DNA of 64,000 nucleotides from Hericium rajendrae (taxonomy: Eukaryota; Basidiomycota; Agaricomycetes; Russulales; Hericiaceae). The notes below the pieces were generated by a model that made no database searches, was not told the origin of the DNA, and saw only the letters and a list, made by a program, of their open reading frames with translations. The translations under genes were made by a program, and so were the position numbers. Below, in pieces: positions 1 to 11,649 of the stretch. The number at the start of each line of letters is the position of its first letter. Position 1 is the first letter of the stretch. The stretch is from assembly GCA_033439255.1 (NCBI GenBank), contig CM065879.1, forward strand, positions 2,982,501 to 3,046,500. Direction: 5' to 3'.

Positions 1-701
1 AAGGGATACCCCTGATTCGCTCCATGTACCTGAAGGAGACCTGGCGGGCAATCAGTCTCGATGTATGGGATGGATGCAGTCAGTCGGACATCCAGGCACC
101 TCCTGGCGGGGTTCAGATCGACAACGGCCCACCTACATTCTCCCTAATTCTGGAACAAACCGTGAGCACGACAGAAGCCCTAGACGATATACGTTCCATC
201 CATTCGATATTCGACCTAAGCGGGCTTCAGCGCTTGGGCATCTGCCATGACATGAAATGGCCATTGAGAAATTGGGTCGACATCTTCCGAAGGAGTCCAG
301 GGGTTACGCATATGAGTCTAAATGGCGACTGTGCTGCATCACTATGCGCCGCGCTCGGCGCACGAACCGAAGACATCATAGCGGCTGGCGGGTCTGGTTC
401 TGGGTCACTTTTCCCTTTGCTGACATTCATCGGGCTGTCGCATTGCGATTTGCAACTTGAGCTATGGGGCCGGCGGTGGTCCTGGGAGTGCTTTCGGGAC
501 ATACTCGAAGTTCGAAAGCAGACAGTCACGGCCTTGAGTCTAGAGTACTGTCGAGTCGAGCCAGACGCGATCAAAGGTCTCCGGAGTGTGGTCAATAATG
601 TCTTCTGGGATGGAGTGACGGGGTATGGTGATGGTTTCGTGGATGATGAAGACCTGGATGACGAAGATCTAGATTCGGAGGACAACATGGGGCAGGACTG
701 A
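1..701 (+). CDS. F-box/LRR-type protein, C-terminal part (5' end outside window)
   Basis: The reading frame is open to the left edge, so only the C-terminal part of about 230 residues is seen; the first internal Met is at position 24. The visible part has short leucine-rich stretches (for example LQRLGICHDM and VTALSLEYCR) and ends in a very acidic tail rich in Asp and Glu (DDEDLDDEDL). This layout is typical of the large Agaricomycete F-box/LRR families, in which an N-terminal F-box binds Skp1 of an SCF ubiquitin ligase and the LRR-like tail binds a target. No F-box is visible because the N-terminus is missing, so the family call rests on the tail only. It is probably related to the other F-box genes in this window but is not an obvious duplicate of them. 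Confidence 0.5.
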   Translation, partial: GIPLIRSMYLKETWRAISLDVWDGCSQSDIQAPPGGVQIDNGPPTFSLILEQTVSTTEALDDIRSIHSIFDLSGLQRLGICHDMKWPLRNWVDIFRRSPGVTHMSLNGDCAASLCAALGARTEDIIAAGGSGSGSLFPLLTFIGLSHCDLQLELWGRRWSWECFRDILEVRKQTVTALSLEYCRVEPDAIKGLRSVVNNVFWDGVTGYGDGFVDDEDLDDEDLDSEDNMGQD

Positions 702-1750
702 GGTTGGGCATTACTGAGAATTGTGCGTGAGGAAATTGAGTACATAATGACGAGCTTCACGCACGTCGCTTCGGGTTCGTAGACTAACTCGAGCCCAGGG
801 ATAAGGACGCGATAGGTCGGTGGAAAGAATTTAGAAGTTGAGGGGAGACAGGATTAATTCTGTAGACTGTCGCCGTCGAGAATTGTCAGCACGGACAGTT
901 ATCCACAAATGGAACAAGAATATGTCTGAGATGGAGATGCTCACACATCCCAGTATATTCACGCCGTCGTTATCATGAAAAAGATGCTCACGACTTTCTC
1001 ATCGGCCTGCGATAAAGCTTTTGTCCAGATGTGTAGCGCTGAGAGAGCACAAAATATTTTGATTCGATGAGAAATGATACGGGAAGGATGGGAGGGATGT
1101 AAGGCGTCTCGTAAAACCAACTCCCAAGGTAACCAGGAGCGGCTGAATTAACACCTATAACTAATTCTTCTTCCCTTGCATTAGCAACTCTACATCAGGT
1201 GAAAAAGGCCCGGCGTGGAGTGAATAAAAAGGGGGTAGAATTTGCTCATAAAACAGCTGAACGGCTTGCACTTCGACGAACCTGGATTATTTAACTGAGT
1301 GAGGAATGGTGCTCGCGATACGTCGTAAAATTAGGCGTTTGATGTACAGTTATATATTACAGAAAAAAAGTTGAAGAGGAGATGGATGGAACGGGACGGC
1401 GCTGTGGCAAGATAGAAGTCGAAGCAAATTTATGTGTCGACGCTCAAACGGGATCATCGATTTAGGGCGGGTCATTTCGTCCTCGACACGCGCGATGGGT
1501 AGTCTTTGAAGTTTGCTCCACACGACCATGTCCACTGCCGTGATACCCAGACAATATATACCCAACCATATGCTCATTGTACCCATAGTCCAGAGTACCC
1601 CTTCAAAATGACCCTCCAGCAATGGCAGAAATGGTGTCGTCTGCAGTGCCTGCCCCCGAAACATCGGCACGTGATTGAGATAATTGAGCCGACGATACAA
1701 AGCTCGTCTTTACGTCTTGACGCTGTGGTATCTCCCTCTTGCCTCCTGCC
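702..1750. other. Intergenic, no gene seen
   Basis: About 1 kb between the F-box tail and CHO2. Short open frames on both strands (1350-1700 minus and 1506-1937 plus) have no recognisable protein signature; the plus one overlaps the CHO2 first exon out of frame. The stretch probably holds the F-box 3' UTR and the CHO2 promoter. Confidence 0.5.
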
Positions 1751-4700
1751 ATGTCGGCGCCACCTCCTGACGGTCTACGACAGAGGCGCGCCGAACAGAC
1801 AGCCAAAGATGTGCCTGCAGACATGGCTTCTGACGAACAGTCGCGTACGAAGAGTCAGGAGGAGGTCGTATGGGGGAAGACACCGAGTGGTCAAGGTGAG
1901 TAGTGCCCTACACGTGTCTCTCAATCCTGGCCTCTGACAATTGCGATCGTATAGTGTTTCGCGTCCCGACTACTCATGATGTTGTAACTGCGTTGTTGCA
2001 TCCGGCCTATCCAAAATCTCACCTCGATATCCTCAACCTCGCACTCCTGGGGTTGCAGCTCGCTCTGTTCTTTACACTCCCGCATACCGCGAGGAAGATA
2101 TTCTTCTTTCTTTACTTCGCGTTCTGGCGTGCTGCATATGATGCCGGCCTTGGGTATGTCCTGACGTGGCAAAGTAAGAATAGATGGATCGTCAGAGAGG
2201 TGCAGCGACTCGGTTGGCTGGATAATACACGGAGGCCTCGTGTTAGGAAATGGATCCGTGATCAATTAGTCGGGAAAATGGGCAAGGATTACTCTTTCGA
2301 CGTAAGTGTCACGTTGCGCCCCACGTTTTATTTTTCAATGAATTGCTGGGTATAGGAACTTCCTCTGGAGTACAACACATGGCTGCTCTTTCGTCAGGCT
2401 GTCGATGTCATCCTGATCAAGTTCGTATGTTATGGAAATCTTGGGACGTCTAATTGACAAACTTACAGCGACTTCATGTCTTACTGCTTGTTCGCATTCG
2501 CGTGCTTCCGAGTCCCGGACGACTTGTCCATCGCTGTCCACATCCTGCGGTATGTCACGATGTCTAATTCCCGAGATGAGGATTAATCTGATTGTTCAGA
2601 TGGATTGGTGGTCTCGTGCTCGTTGGTTTCAACCTCTGGGTCAAGTCCGAAGCCCATCATGTTGTCAAGGATTACGGCTGGTATTGGGGTGACTGCTTCT
2701 TCCAGCGCGGCGCTCTGATTTTCGATGGCGTCTTCGAGCTCGCGCCTCATCCCATGTATTCTGTTGGTAAGTATTCAATACACGCTCGGGAATATGACTC
2801 CTTACAATTCATATTCAAGGCTATGCCTGGTTCTACGGCACTTCCCTGATCGTAGGCAGCTACCCCGTCCTCTTCGTCAGTCTCGCAGCACATGCGGCCC
2901 AGTTCGCGTTCTTGGTGTTGTTCGAAAATCCTCGTAAGCTGCCCTCAATTGCCAAATAAGCTCATGTTCTGATGTCTGAACATCCTCCTGTAGACATTGA
3001 AAGGAAGTACGGTCAACGGAAGCCTCTTGCTGAAAGACAGCCTCTGCACAAGAAGGACCTGTCCGTCTCAAGCTCGGTATCGGCAACCCTTGCCAACAGT
3101 CTTAGCCGCGCACGTTCCCTCTCTGATGTTGCTGAACTTTTATCGACGCCATCGGCCACTGAAGGCGAGACTGCGACTGAGACCGACCTAGAGACTGAGA
3201 CCGAGACCGCGTTCGAAGCCGACTTGAGAAAGCAGGGTGCGAAGGCTGTTTCTGGTTTGTCGTCTCCGTCTACCCCCACGATCTCGAAGAAGAGGAGCCG
3301 GGAGGTGATGTCCCACCACGACCTCCTGAATAGATATTTCAGGAAGGACACCCTTTTCTTGCACAACTTCGACATCTTCAGGTAAATTTCTGCGACCAAA
3401 TTGTAGTGCATCTGTTCATCAATTTCTCCAGGGCGACGGACTTCATGCTATTTTTGGTCATTTTCTATCCGATGGTGTTCATGTTTTTCGCCCCCGTCTC
3501 CACCAAGACTGCCCTGTTCGTGCATTTCGCTCACGCCCTGGCCTGGTGCATCTTCCACGCCTTCGGGCTCGGCTTCGTTTTGCAAGCTCAGAGCGAGCGG
3601 AAGTTCTTGGTCCGCCATTACCTTAAGCACTATCATTACCCGCAGCGCGACGGTGGCAAGGGCGCTGTTCAAGAAGCCTTTGCGAACTGGAAAGCTATCT
3701 ACAATTTGAGCATGTGCATGACATATGGTGCGTGTCTTGCCACAGTTGTCGTTCATTTTCCATTCATATATCTTTATCCCCTAGTCTCTGCATGCGGACT
3801 TGTCTGGAAGACGTACTCAATTCCCAGTGACTGGACGGTGGGCAATGAACTTCTTCGTCACACCATGGGTGTCGTAAGCTGCTTTCGTTTGGGAGTTTTG
3901 TCCAAGTTCTAATGGCATCGCAGATGCTCATCGCTCTTCACGTCTGGTCAACAACCGAATCCTACGAGGTCCTTGGTGTCTTTGGTATGTGACGTCATTC
4001 CCGAGAATTACAGGTGATTAATCGTACGACGCAGGCTGGTTCTATGGCGACTTCTTCATGGAGGACTTCCCGTCGCAGGTGGACTACACGGGCATCTACC
4101 GGTAGATCGATCCCAGATTTGGCTAAGGAACATTTCTGATGTTTGGCTGCACAGTTATCTCAACAACCCTGAAATCGCGTCAGGCGCTGCGTACTTCGGT
4201 CTTGCTCTCATCAGTGGCAGTAAGCTCGTCTGGACACTTGCCGTCTTCCGACACGTCTCCTACTGGTGGTTCCTCCGCAATGTCGAGAAGTATGTGACAC
4301 GATCTTCTGTCCCCTTTCCTTCAGATCTTGATAATCTCCTGTCCAGTCCCCATATGCAGAAGCTCTACGGTGACACTCTTCGAAAGGAGGCCGGCTTTGT
4401 CAAGGTATTTAGAAAGGTTGCCAGCAAGAATGCGAAACTCTTCGAGTCGCGAGCTGGACGCCACGCACCGGAGATCAGGCGCGTGGCGAAGGAAGTCAAG
4501 GGCACGTTCGACAAGGTGTATGAGGAGACTACTGAAGTGCTGGAGGAGTTCCTGGCGAAGTGTAAGTGGTATTCCATTTTTCATCTGGGGCTTTTGTGAA
4601 TTATGGCTTCAGCACGACCAAGGATCTCAGAGGTCGTTCAAGATACCAAGATCTTGCTCCAGCAGTCAAGGGAGAGGCTAGTCATAACGTAAGTCACCGA

Positions 4701-5586
4701 TTTTCTGCAAAAGATATAGTAATAACATCCGCATACAGTCGGGTTGCCAATGATCTATCCTCGTACGACGCAAACCAGTACAAAGTCTCAGTTGTCTCAA
4801 ACAGGCACGATGGTCTCCTTCGCTTTCACCTTGGAGAGCAGATCAGTATCAAGTGGCAGGTGCCCCTGCACCACTCGCGTCGAGACTGGATCGGCATCTA
4901 CCGAGTAAGTTCGAGCTCTTATCAGAGTTGAATAAAAATGCCCTTCATTCCAATCCAGGTTGGCGCAAACCAATCGACTCTGGTCACGAAAACGTCGTCC
5001 TTGGGGATGTGGATTCCCGTGCATGATGACGAGTGGGATGGCGATGTGCCCATTGGATCGGGCCGTGCACAGCAATGCCTGGATCCTGAGAAGGGTGAAG
5101 GTCTGTTCAAGGGAGACACCCTGCCTTGGCAGGTCGGCAAGTACGAGATACGATACCATCATGACGGCAAGTATAATGTCATGAGCGTTGATGGACCGTT
5201 CGAGATCTATGGTACGGACGTCCCTCCTCCTGATCGAACAGCCGACTGACGACGGCCCTGCAGTGGAGAAACCGCAGACAATTGATTTCGCCTCTGTTCG
5301 CACCTCGCTTATGCGCGTCGTCCCGCTCTGCCTCGATTCCGACCCGTCACTCGTGCCCCTGTCCTGCCGCACCGACGATGACGCCAGTACAGAACAAGAA
5401 GGCGAACGCGACGAGCGCGACCCGGACGACTTCCGCTTCTGGTCGGAGCGCCAGGCGCGCCGAATCGCGAAGGCGATCCGGCAAATATACGAGGTCGAGT
5501 ATACCCCCGAGGTCATCCTCGCGGACGCGAACTTGTCGGCGCTCGCGCACCGAATTTTAGCGTCGAGGGAAATATTAGAAACGTGA
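1751..5586 (+). CDS. CHO2: Phosphatidylethanolamine N-methyltransferase (CHO2), 17 exons
   Basis: Methylates phosphatidylethanolamine with S-adenosylmethionine in the ER membrane, the first step of the PE-to-PC methylation pathway. Joining exons 1751-1895, 1955-2301, 2356-2420, 2469-2549, 2600-2766, 2820-2933, 2994-3381, 3432-3727, 3785-3873, 3924-3984, 4035-4101, 4155-4289, 4347-4561, 4613-4688, 4739-4904, 4959-5211 and 5264-5586 gives a continuous 995-residue protein, with every intron GT-AG. It shows the family N-terminus (WGKTPSGQ then [10 protein letters not shown]), two methyltransferase repeats each with the [14 protein letters not shown]-type or equivalent membrane segment, an acidic linker near residue 350 ([15 protein letters not shown]) and a soluble C-terminal domain. 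The start is the first ATG before the conserved WGKTPSG motif. Exons 3-5 have a decayed copy at 13.2-13.7 kb. Confidence 0.95.
2300..2790 (+). repeat. Source arm of a CHO2 partial duplication
   Basis: From the end of CHO2 exon 2 through exon 5 and into its following intron, the sequence is repeated at about 13195-13692 in the same orientation. Most bases agree, including intron sequence, so it was copied at the DNA level and not through mRNA. Confidence 0.85.
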
Positions 5587-6158
5587 ACGTTTCATGCTCA
5601 CGATACCTTTCCACTTTAATGAATTAGATGATCTACGACTTTTTGATTTCATACATCTTGGTGCTCGACATCGTTTGACACGCATGGTTGTTAGATACCA
5701 TAATGCATTCTCCTGGATTTCCGCAATACAAACCCAGGGCTATTTTCCTTTCTCTCTTTGTTGAGTGCTGTAATGGTGCGTAGCGATGCGTCTTTGCCCA
5801 CCAACCCTTGGTTCGTTGTTTGCATTTGACAGGACACAAAGAAGCTGACCAGTTGTCCATTCGAACAAAGTCTGAAACCATCATTAGCTATGTACGTGCC
5901 ACTATCATTGTCGTGGTTTTGCCGTTTGTTCACTGTCGCCGTTCTGCATGCGACAAGCCTTTATCTTTTCTCTTTGGATCATGTATCAGTATATATGCGC
6001 GCGGTCCGTTCGGAAATGAGTCAACCATGTTCTCCCCCAGTGCTGGGTAGGTTTCTTCTGCAGCATTCGTTGTTCATATGACTGACTATCTGTTCGTGTA
6101 GCACTAAGGAGCTCCGTCCCGTGCATCACGGCAGGATCGCTGCTCAACGACACTATGC
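5587..6158. other. Intergenic, no gene seen
   Basis: Lies between CHO2 and the broken F-box gene. It holds the CHO2 3' flank and several short overlapping open frames without recognisable features. The F-box N-terminal exon may begin within its right part, but I could not fix a start. Confidence 0.4.
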
Positions 6159-7811
6159 GTGTGCTGTCGCCCTCACGCTTTCTCTTCAAAACCTTCAGAA
6201 ACCAGGACCGTCGCCTCACGCGTCCCTGCAGAATGCCTTGCTTCGATCTTCATGATCGTCGCCGAAGAGGACCGTCCCTCCCGCTGGAGCGCGAGCGCCG
6301 GACGCACACGCAACCACTGGGACCCGTACAACCTGGTCAACCTGGGCTGGCTCAGGATAACCATGTTTGTCGGCGCTGGAGGCTGGTCGCCCTTGAAACC
6401 GGTTGTTGTGGACGGATGTCGTGTTCTGCCTCGGCCGGGACTGGAGAGACGAGTTTCTCAGACGTGCAAGAGGTTCTCGTTGACCATCGCCCTGGACAAA
6501 ATTCCTGAAGGGCTGGTTACTAGTGATGGGCGCGGTCTTCAAGATATTATCTCTCAGCATCTGGATCATACCAAAAAGCTGGTCTTGTCCAAGGGAAAGT
6601 TGAGAATAAACATCGATCGTCTGGCTTCAGTCCTGGCGATTTTATCAAGGCCTGCTCCCATCCTGGAATCATTTTGCCTTTATAACGCTGATCCGGCTGT
6701 TTTACCATCGGACCTGTTCGCACACCATGCTCCCCGTCTGCGACGCGTCGTCATCCTTCGTTGTGGCATTACCTGGCCCTTGCCTGAATTTATGAACCTG
6801 GTCTACCTGCATATCGAAGACTGCAGGCGGGGGCGGGGCAAAACAGCTCAAGCTCCGGAGCCAGCTGATATCGAGAAGGACGTCACGGCTTTCGTCCTGT
6901 TCTGGTTCTCGCTCCAGCGGATGCCTCTTCTCGAGACCCTCGTACTCGGGTCGTCCATGCCGGCTGTGCGGTCGGCGCAGGCCGCGATGGCTCTGGACTA
7001 TCTCCCCCTCATCTCATTTCACCATCTTCAGAAGCTTTCCTCAAGGACGATATTCTCACCCTCGGGGTTGCTGTAGCGCGTCTTGTCTATCCGTCGACTC
7101 CAAAGCAAGAGATTTCGGTCTATGGTCTGGATGGACTGGATGGTTCCGGGAGAGACATCGATCTCTACAGGGCTGGTTGGTGGCGCCTTGTTTTGGCATC
7201 ATCCGGAAGCTGACCGTACGTATATGCGGATGGCGCCACATCGAAATCCTCCCATGGACAATCAAAGGCGAGGAACTGGCCCTCCACTCTCAGCATCCGG
7301 CGCGCAGCGATCCCCCTTTCCTGACGCTTTCGTTTCATTATGTACAGCCCATGAGACGGCCTCTCGACAAGACTGCTTTCTCTGCTCTTCTCTTCCATTG
7401 CATGATCTGGAGGTCATTGAGATGTTCTACCCATCCGGCGTCGGCCTTTTGCAGTACGGACCTCGCCAGTTCTGGCACCAAGCCTTCGGCCGCTCAAAAA
7501 CGTGCGACACGTCACGCTTGGCCAGTGTTGTGGACCCGTGGCGCTATGGACCCTCTGTGGCGCCCTGGTTGAGGACCCTCACGACCCGCTTTTCCCGACG
7601 TTGGAGTCGTTGACAGTGTCCGCGGACTTCGCATGGAACGACGACGGGCGCGCGATGGACGCTTGGCGACGTTTTTCTCGACATGTTGATGGTGCGAGCA
7701 GCGAACACACCTCTGCATAGTTTGGACCTCGGCTCTTCGTCCGGATTTGACGATGCGTGGATTGATTGTGTCACGGTTCTCGTTGGGAGCGTGCATTTGA
7801 GGCTTGGTTGA
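6159..7811 (+). pseudogene. F-box/LRR gene broken by several frameshifts (F-box 1)
   Basis: A degenerate F-box begins near 6215 (VPAECLASIFMIVAEEDRPS), and the expected HVCRRWRLVALE motif follows but lies in another frame after about 6365. Leucine-rich sequence continues to about 7035, shifts frame (KLSLKDDIL... ARLVYPSTPKQEI), shifts again near 7190 and near 7390-7490, and ends at the stop at 7809-7811. At least four frame changes without good splice sites argue for a pseudogene. The same tail order (LVY..T.QQEI, LPLHDLEVIEM, WHQAFGRSK, SGFDDAWIDC) occurs in the F-box genes at 13.7, 57 and 62.5 kb, so all four are paralogues. It lies tail-to-tail with family copy A, 206 bp away. Confidence 0.7.
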
Positions 7812-9198
7812 GGAGCAATGACGATCGTTTCAATCTATGTAGGGAGGGGCGGTAAAATTTGTGTAATAAGAGTATAACAGAGTTCCACAGGGCGAGTCAT
7901 CGTAACCGGGCAGTGCAAAGGTACATTATCACATAAGAATGTACATCCAAATGAACTCTCGTTGCAGCAGAACAGGAAATTCACACAAATTTGGTGAACA
8001 AAAGCTGGAAACAGTGGTCATTGAACCTCGGTCGAACCAGGTGCTGCTGGAGTGAATGAAAGAACTGTACGGTTCTCTGACCAGTCTGGAAGCGGTGGAT
8101 TAGGCCGCAGAGGCACGTTGTAGAATACGTCAGGTTGCCCTGCCCGTTTCAGCTTGAATGATGAACCCTCCATGACGTTGAACTTCTCTTGCCCCGGCCG
8201 GATGTCCTTCGACTTCTTTCCGAAGGTGTTCTCCATGGACGTGATCCTTCCAGCGTCCATAGATAGCCACGGCATTAACAATGAAGGGACCGCCCAAAGC
8301 TCGAAATCAGCAGGCGCATTGACAGGGTGGCGAGTGACCTGATCGACGAAGTCGAGGCAAAAGAGGTGCTGGCGATCAAGGCCAGGGCTGTTTCCCCAGA
8401 TCCGAATATCCAGGTGCGAGTCCGGCACGGGGGCGTAATGAACGTCCTCGATCTCATCGACGTCGGGCTTGACCTGCACAAATTAACTGCATGAGTACCA
8501 TAATGGAATGCAGCCTTGGGAGTTGCTCACCCCGATGACAGTGGCCGGTGAATTCAACATCCCGATCCTAAAGTCTATAACAGCCTGGCGAGCTTCATCG
8601 AGCGTCCGATATGTTCTGCCGCTGTGCATCCGTTTTCGAGCACTCTCTCAGTAGTCTGCTCCACGGTCTTGAAAGGAATCTTCTCAAGACCCCCGAGAGC
8701 AAGCCAGTATAGATGAAGGTCGTCCTTGACTTGTACATCGGGATACCGTTTCTTTACAACTTTCTGATAATATTCACGGAAGCTTATCTCGCCTGGTTTC
8801 GCAGGCAGCGGGCCGGATGTTTCTATGATCGGAAGGGTTTCGACAACCTGTGCGAAGTGAAAGACGCTCAATACCAGAAGAATACCATCGCTTTCGAACA
8901 TCACTGACTTTAGCGCGTTTGGCAGGTGGATCGCGTAGCATTGTGGAAGCGGGACGCTGCGTCCCAAAAGAGTTGTTCAGGCATATCAACATGATAATCG
9001 AGAAGCAAAACCTTGATTTTCTCGCTTTTTTCCCAGCAGAATCGGTTCAGTTGTCTTCTCACCAGCGGATTTGGTCGGTTTGACGATAGCAGATCCACTC
9101 GTCTTACCACTCGTCTTACCACCCGCAGATTTGATCGGTTTGCTGACGACGGGTTCGATCGATTTGCCAACAGGAGATCCAGCCATTCGAGATGGCAT
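7205..9198. repeat. Segmental duplication arm 1 (F-box tail plus family copy A)
   Basis: This block, with the F-box 3' part on plus, the spacer, and family copy A on minus, is repeated in direct orientation at about 13694-15658. The non-coding spacer between the two genes is also conserved (a run starting GGGAGGGGCGGTAA and GAGTTCCACAGGGCG), which shows that one DNA segment was copied. Confidence 0.85.
8018..9198 (-). pseudogene. KPGE/WGNSPG family, copy A, frameshifted
   Basis: Unrecognised family. Exon 1 starts at 9198 (MPSRMAGSP) and is rich in Ser, Lys, Gly and Thr with several short SAGGK-type repeats. A second exon carries the basic motif RDPPAKRAK. Exon 3 has PLPAKPGEISFREYYQK, KKRYPDVQVKDDLHLYWL and FKTVEQTT. 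Exon 4 has DVHYAPVPDSHLDIRIWG, FELWAVPSL and GQEKFNVMEGSSFKLKRAG. One base is missing near 8645, just after VEQTTE, compared with the intact copy at 52.1 kb, so exon 3 runs into a wrong frame and stops; exon 4 remains open. It is probably a recent pseudogene unless this is an assembly error. It lies just downstream of the membrane protein gene and tail-to-tail with F-box 1. Confidence 0.75.
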
Positions 9199-9369
9199 TG
9201 GAGAGGAGCAGTGAATGAGATGTGCACGCGCACGTACGGGAGAGGTGGTCAGAAGAGACAAAGGCTTGAGGTCAACGCGTCCGATGCGAACCTGATGGTG
9301 GCGTCTGCCGGCGCGGCTTCTTGTTCTACAAGTTCACGTACGTTCAACTTCTATGCAAGTCTGCTATGT

Positions 9370-9475
9370 CGAGAAGAACGAAACTTCGACATAATTCCAT
9401 GGGTAGTGATATCTGAACGAAGAAGAAACCCATCTGAAGTATAAATACAGATATAAACATCCAGAAAATCCGTCC
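9370..9475 (-). promoter_or_regulatory. Conserved block upstream of copy A, candidate promoter
   Basis: An AT-rich stretch with TATA-like elements (TTTATATCTGTATTTATAC on minus) is conserved in the same place upstream of copy C at about 51825-51960, between the membrane-protein gene and the family gene. Conservation may simply reflect the shared duplication, so the promoter role is inference. Confidence 0.35.
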
Positions 9476-9505
9476 GAAATCCGTCCACAGTCCACAACAT
9501 GCAAA

Positions 9506-11649
9506 CTAGCACTCATCGCTCGCCCTCGAACTCACTCTCCCAAAACTCCCTCCCGAATCCGCACTCGGCGCTGCCGACGTGCCCGAATGCCTCGTCGGAC
9601 TGCGCGCACCCCTCCCGCCCACAAGCTGCCCCATCTCCGTCACGAGCGCAAGCCCCCCGCGCGTATGCGGCCCGCTTCCGCGCTCGCCGAACGTGCCCGT
9701 GCCCTCGCCGAACGTCCCCGCCTTCGTCGACAGCGATGCCGGCGTGAAGTACTCCGTCGAGCCGACGGAGCGCGATGCGACGCTGCCCGCGTCCGCCACC
9801 GCGAGCTCGCCGTGCTCCGTTACGGGCGCGAGCTCGCTGTTCGCGCGGCTGCGTGGCGTGTCGCGCGTCGATGTGCTGCTGAGCCCGCCCGCGGCGGTGA
9901 AGAACGTCGTGCTCGCGCTGCCGCGCGTCGACGGGCGGCTGCCCGTGCTCGTGCTCGGTGTCAAAGGCGCGACGAGCTCGCCGAGCTCCGTGCTGCGCGC
10001 CGTGAGGCTGTTGGCGCGGCTTGGCGGCTGGCTCGGGTCGCTGCGCGTCGGCGGGCCCGAGGATGCGAGCGAGGACGTGCGCGTCGTGGAGCTCGTGTTC
10101 TTGCGTGAGGAGCGGCCGACGCTGATGACCTCGCGCGAGCCGACGGACTCGATCGTGGGCATGCGCTGGATGGCGCGCGGACGGGGATCGCGGCTGAACA
10201 TGAGGACGGGATCCTCTGGGGGCACGAGTTGTCCGAGCTCGTCGCGGGACGCATACGGCGTGTGCTGGTCCATGGCATTGTAGATCGGCGGCGTCACGGG
10301 GGACTGCTCAGGGCTGTCGGTGAACGCGATCTCGAGGCCCGCCTGGTGGAACTGGGTGATGAGCATGCGAAAGCGGTCAGCGAAGCCTTGCAGATCCTCG
10401 TCCGGGGTTCCATGTGTCTTCTTTCCTTCACCCGTGTCTGCATATTCTGAGGTGTCGGAGTGCTGGCTGTGTCCCTGGCTGCCAGATCCACCTTGCATGT
10501 CAAAGAGGCTCGAACGCGCCGCAAAGAACGCGGTGTGTTCTCGCCTGGACGCGTCCCCGGAGGATGTGGTGGTCTCCACTGTGTTTCCCGTGTACGTCCG
10601 ACCACTACTCTGTCCGAGCGACGGGCCAGAATTGCCCCCAGAAGATTGCGCATCCTGGAAGTCTGGGATCACTGCCGTGCGCGCGCTCAAGAACGACCTG
10701 GGATGACGGAGCGCGGGTACGGACTCCACTGAGCTTCCAGGCCTCGAGGACGGCAAATTGGGAGTAGATGTTGACTGCGAAACGCGGTGAAGCGCGAATG
10801 AATGCACCGAGGGCACGAAGCTGCGGTGATTGTTCTGAATGGAGGCGGCAAGGGTATGTGAACTCGGAGTTTTGGGGGTGCGTGCGTCTCCGCTTTTTGG
10901 GTGCTTCCCAGCCGGAGGTGACCGAAATGAGGCAACGCCGACCATCTTCTGACTTCGTACGAATAACAAGTGACATGGAAGATAACCTAAGATTAAGCAC
11001 ACCATCAGGATTACGATGGAGGAGACAGATGCTGCCTTCGAACTAACCAGAACGATTGACGTCAAGACGAGCCGCACAATTGCCGCGGCCAACCATGCAC
11101 CCCAAGCAGGTGCATTGCTTGTGCATTGGCCTCCTACAGCACGCCATACCACGTCCAGATCCCAGTGGCATCGGCCTTGCAAGCCCAGAGCTGTCACCAA
11201 TGTTCTTCTCCATACAAAGACCAAAGCAAAGTTAACGATAGCAGGTGTGATCAGAAAGAATGATACGATGTACGGCGTCACAAGCCGTGCCAGCGTCTTG
11301 AGACCCCATGGGTTCTGGAAATCCTGATCGTCGAGGAGCTGTGATGATATCATGGAACGCATCATAAACACCAGCAAAAATGTAAACGAAAACAGGGAGG
11401 AGATGCCGAGGCACAAAGCCACTATTTGTCTGTCTACGGCAGGGTAGACGACATAGGCCACGAAATAGCGGATTGTGGTATACAGGGCCCAGGCGGCTGG
11501 TGATTCAGATATCAAACGCGTCGTCATTAAGCGTCAAGAGGTATAATTGATTAGAGCTCACCTATAACGAGTTCGAGAACGCCCGGGCGGTCCTCAGGCG
11601 GCGCAGACGTTTGCGGGTAAGTTTCTCCCAGTAGCCTTTCTTTTCGCAT
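9506..11649 (-). CDS. Membrane protein with long Ser/Thr-rich cytoplasmic tail
   Basis: Two exons: 11649-11562 (starting MRKERLLGET) and 11496-9506, joined across a 65-base GT-AG intron in phase 1, giving 692 residues. The upstream exon is preferred over the internal ATG at 11527 because the splice is clean and joins in frame. The first 220 residues hold about five hydrophobic segments (for example FVAYVVYPAV, IVALCLGISSLFSFTFLLVF, YIVSFFLITPAIVNFALVF and SIVILMVCLILGYL). The remaining 450 residues are disordered, rich in Ser, Thr, Arg and Pro, with three related motifs (LGELVAPLTP, HGELAVADAG and MGQLVGGRG). I do not recognise a named family. A truncated inverted copy lies at 50.8-51.8 kb. 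Confidence 0.75.

Noticed and set aside
9579-10283. 234-codon open frame on plus opposite the membrane protein tail (and its counterpart at 50875-51714 minus)
   Set aside because: Both are antisense shadows; their presence in both duplicated arms only reflects the shared sequence.
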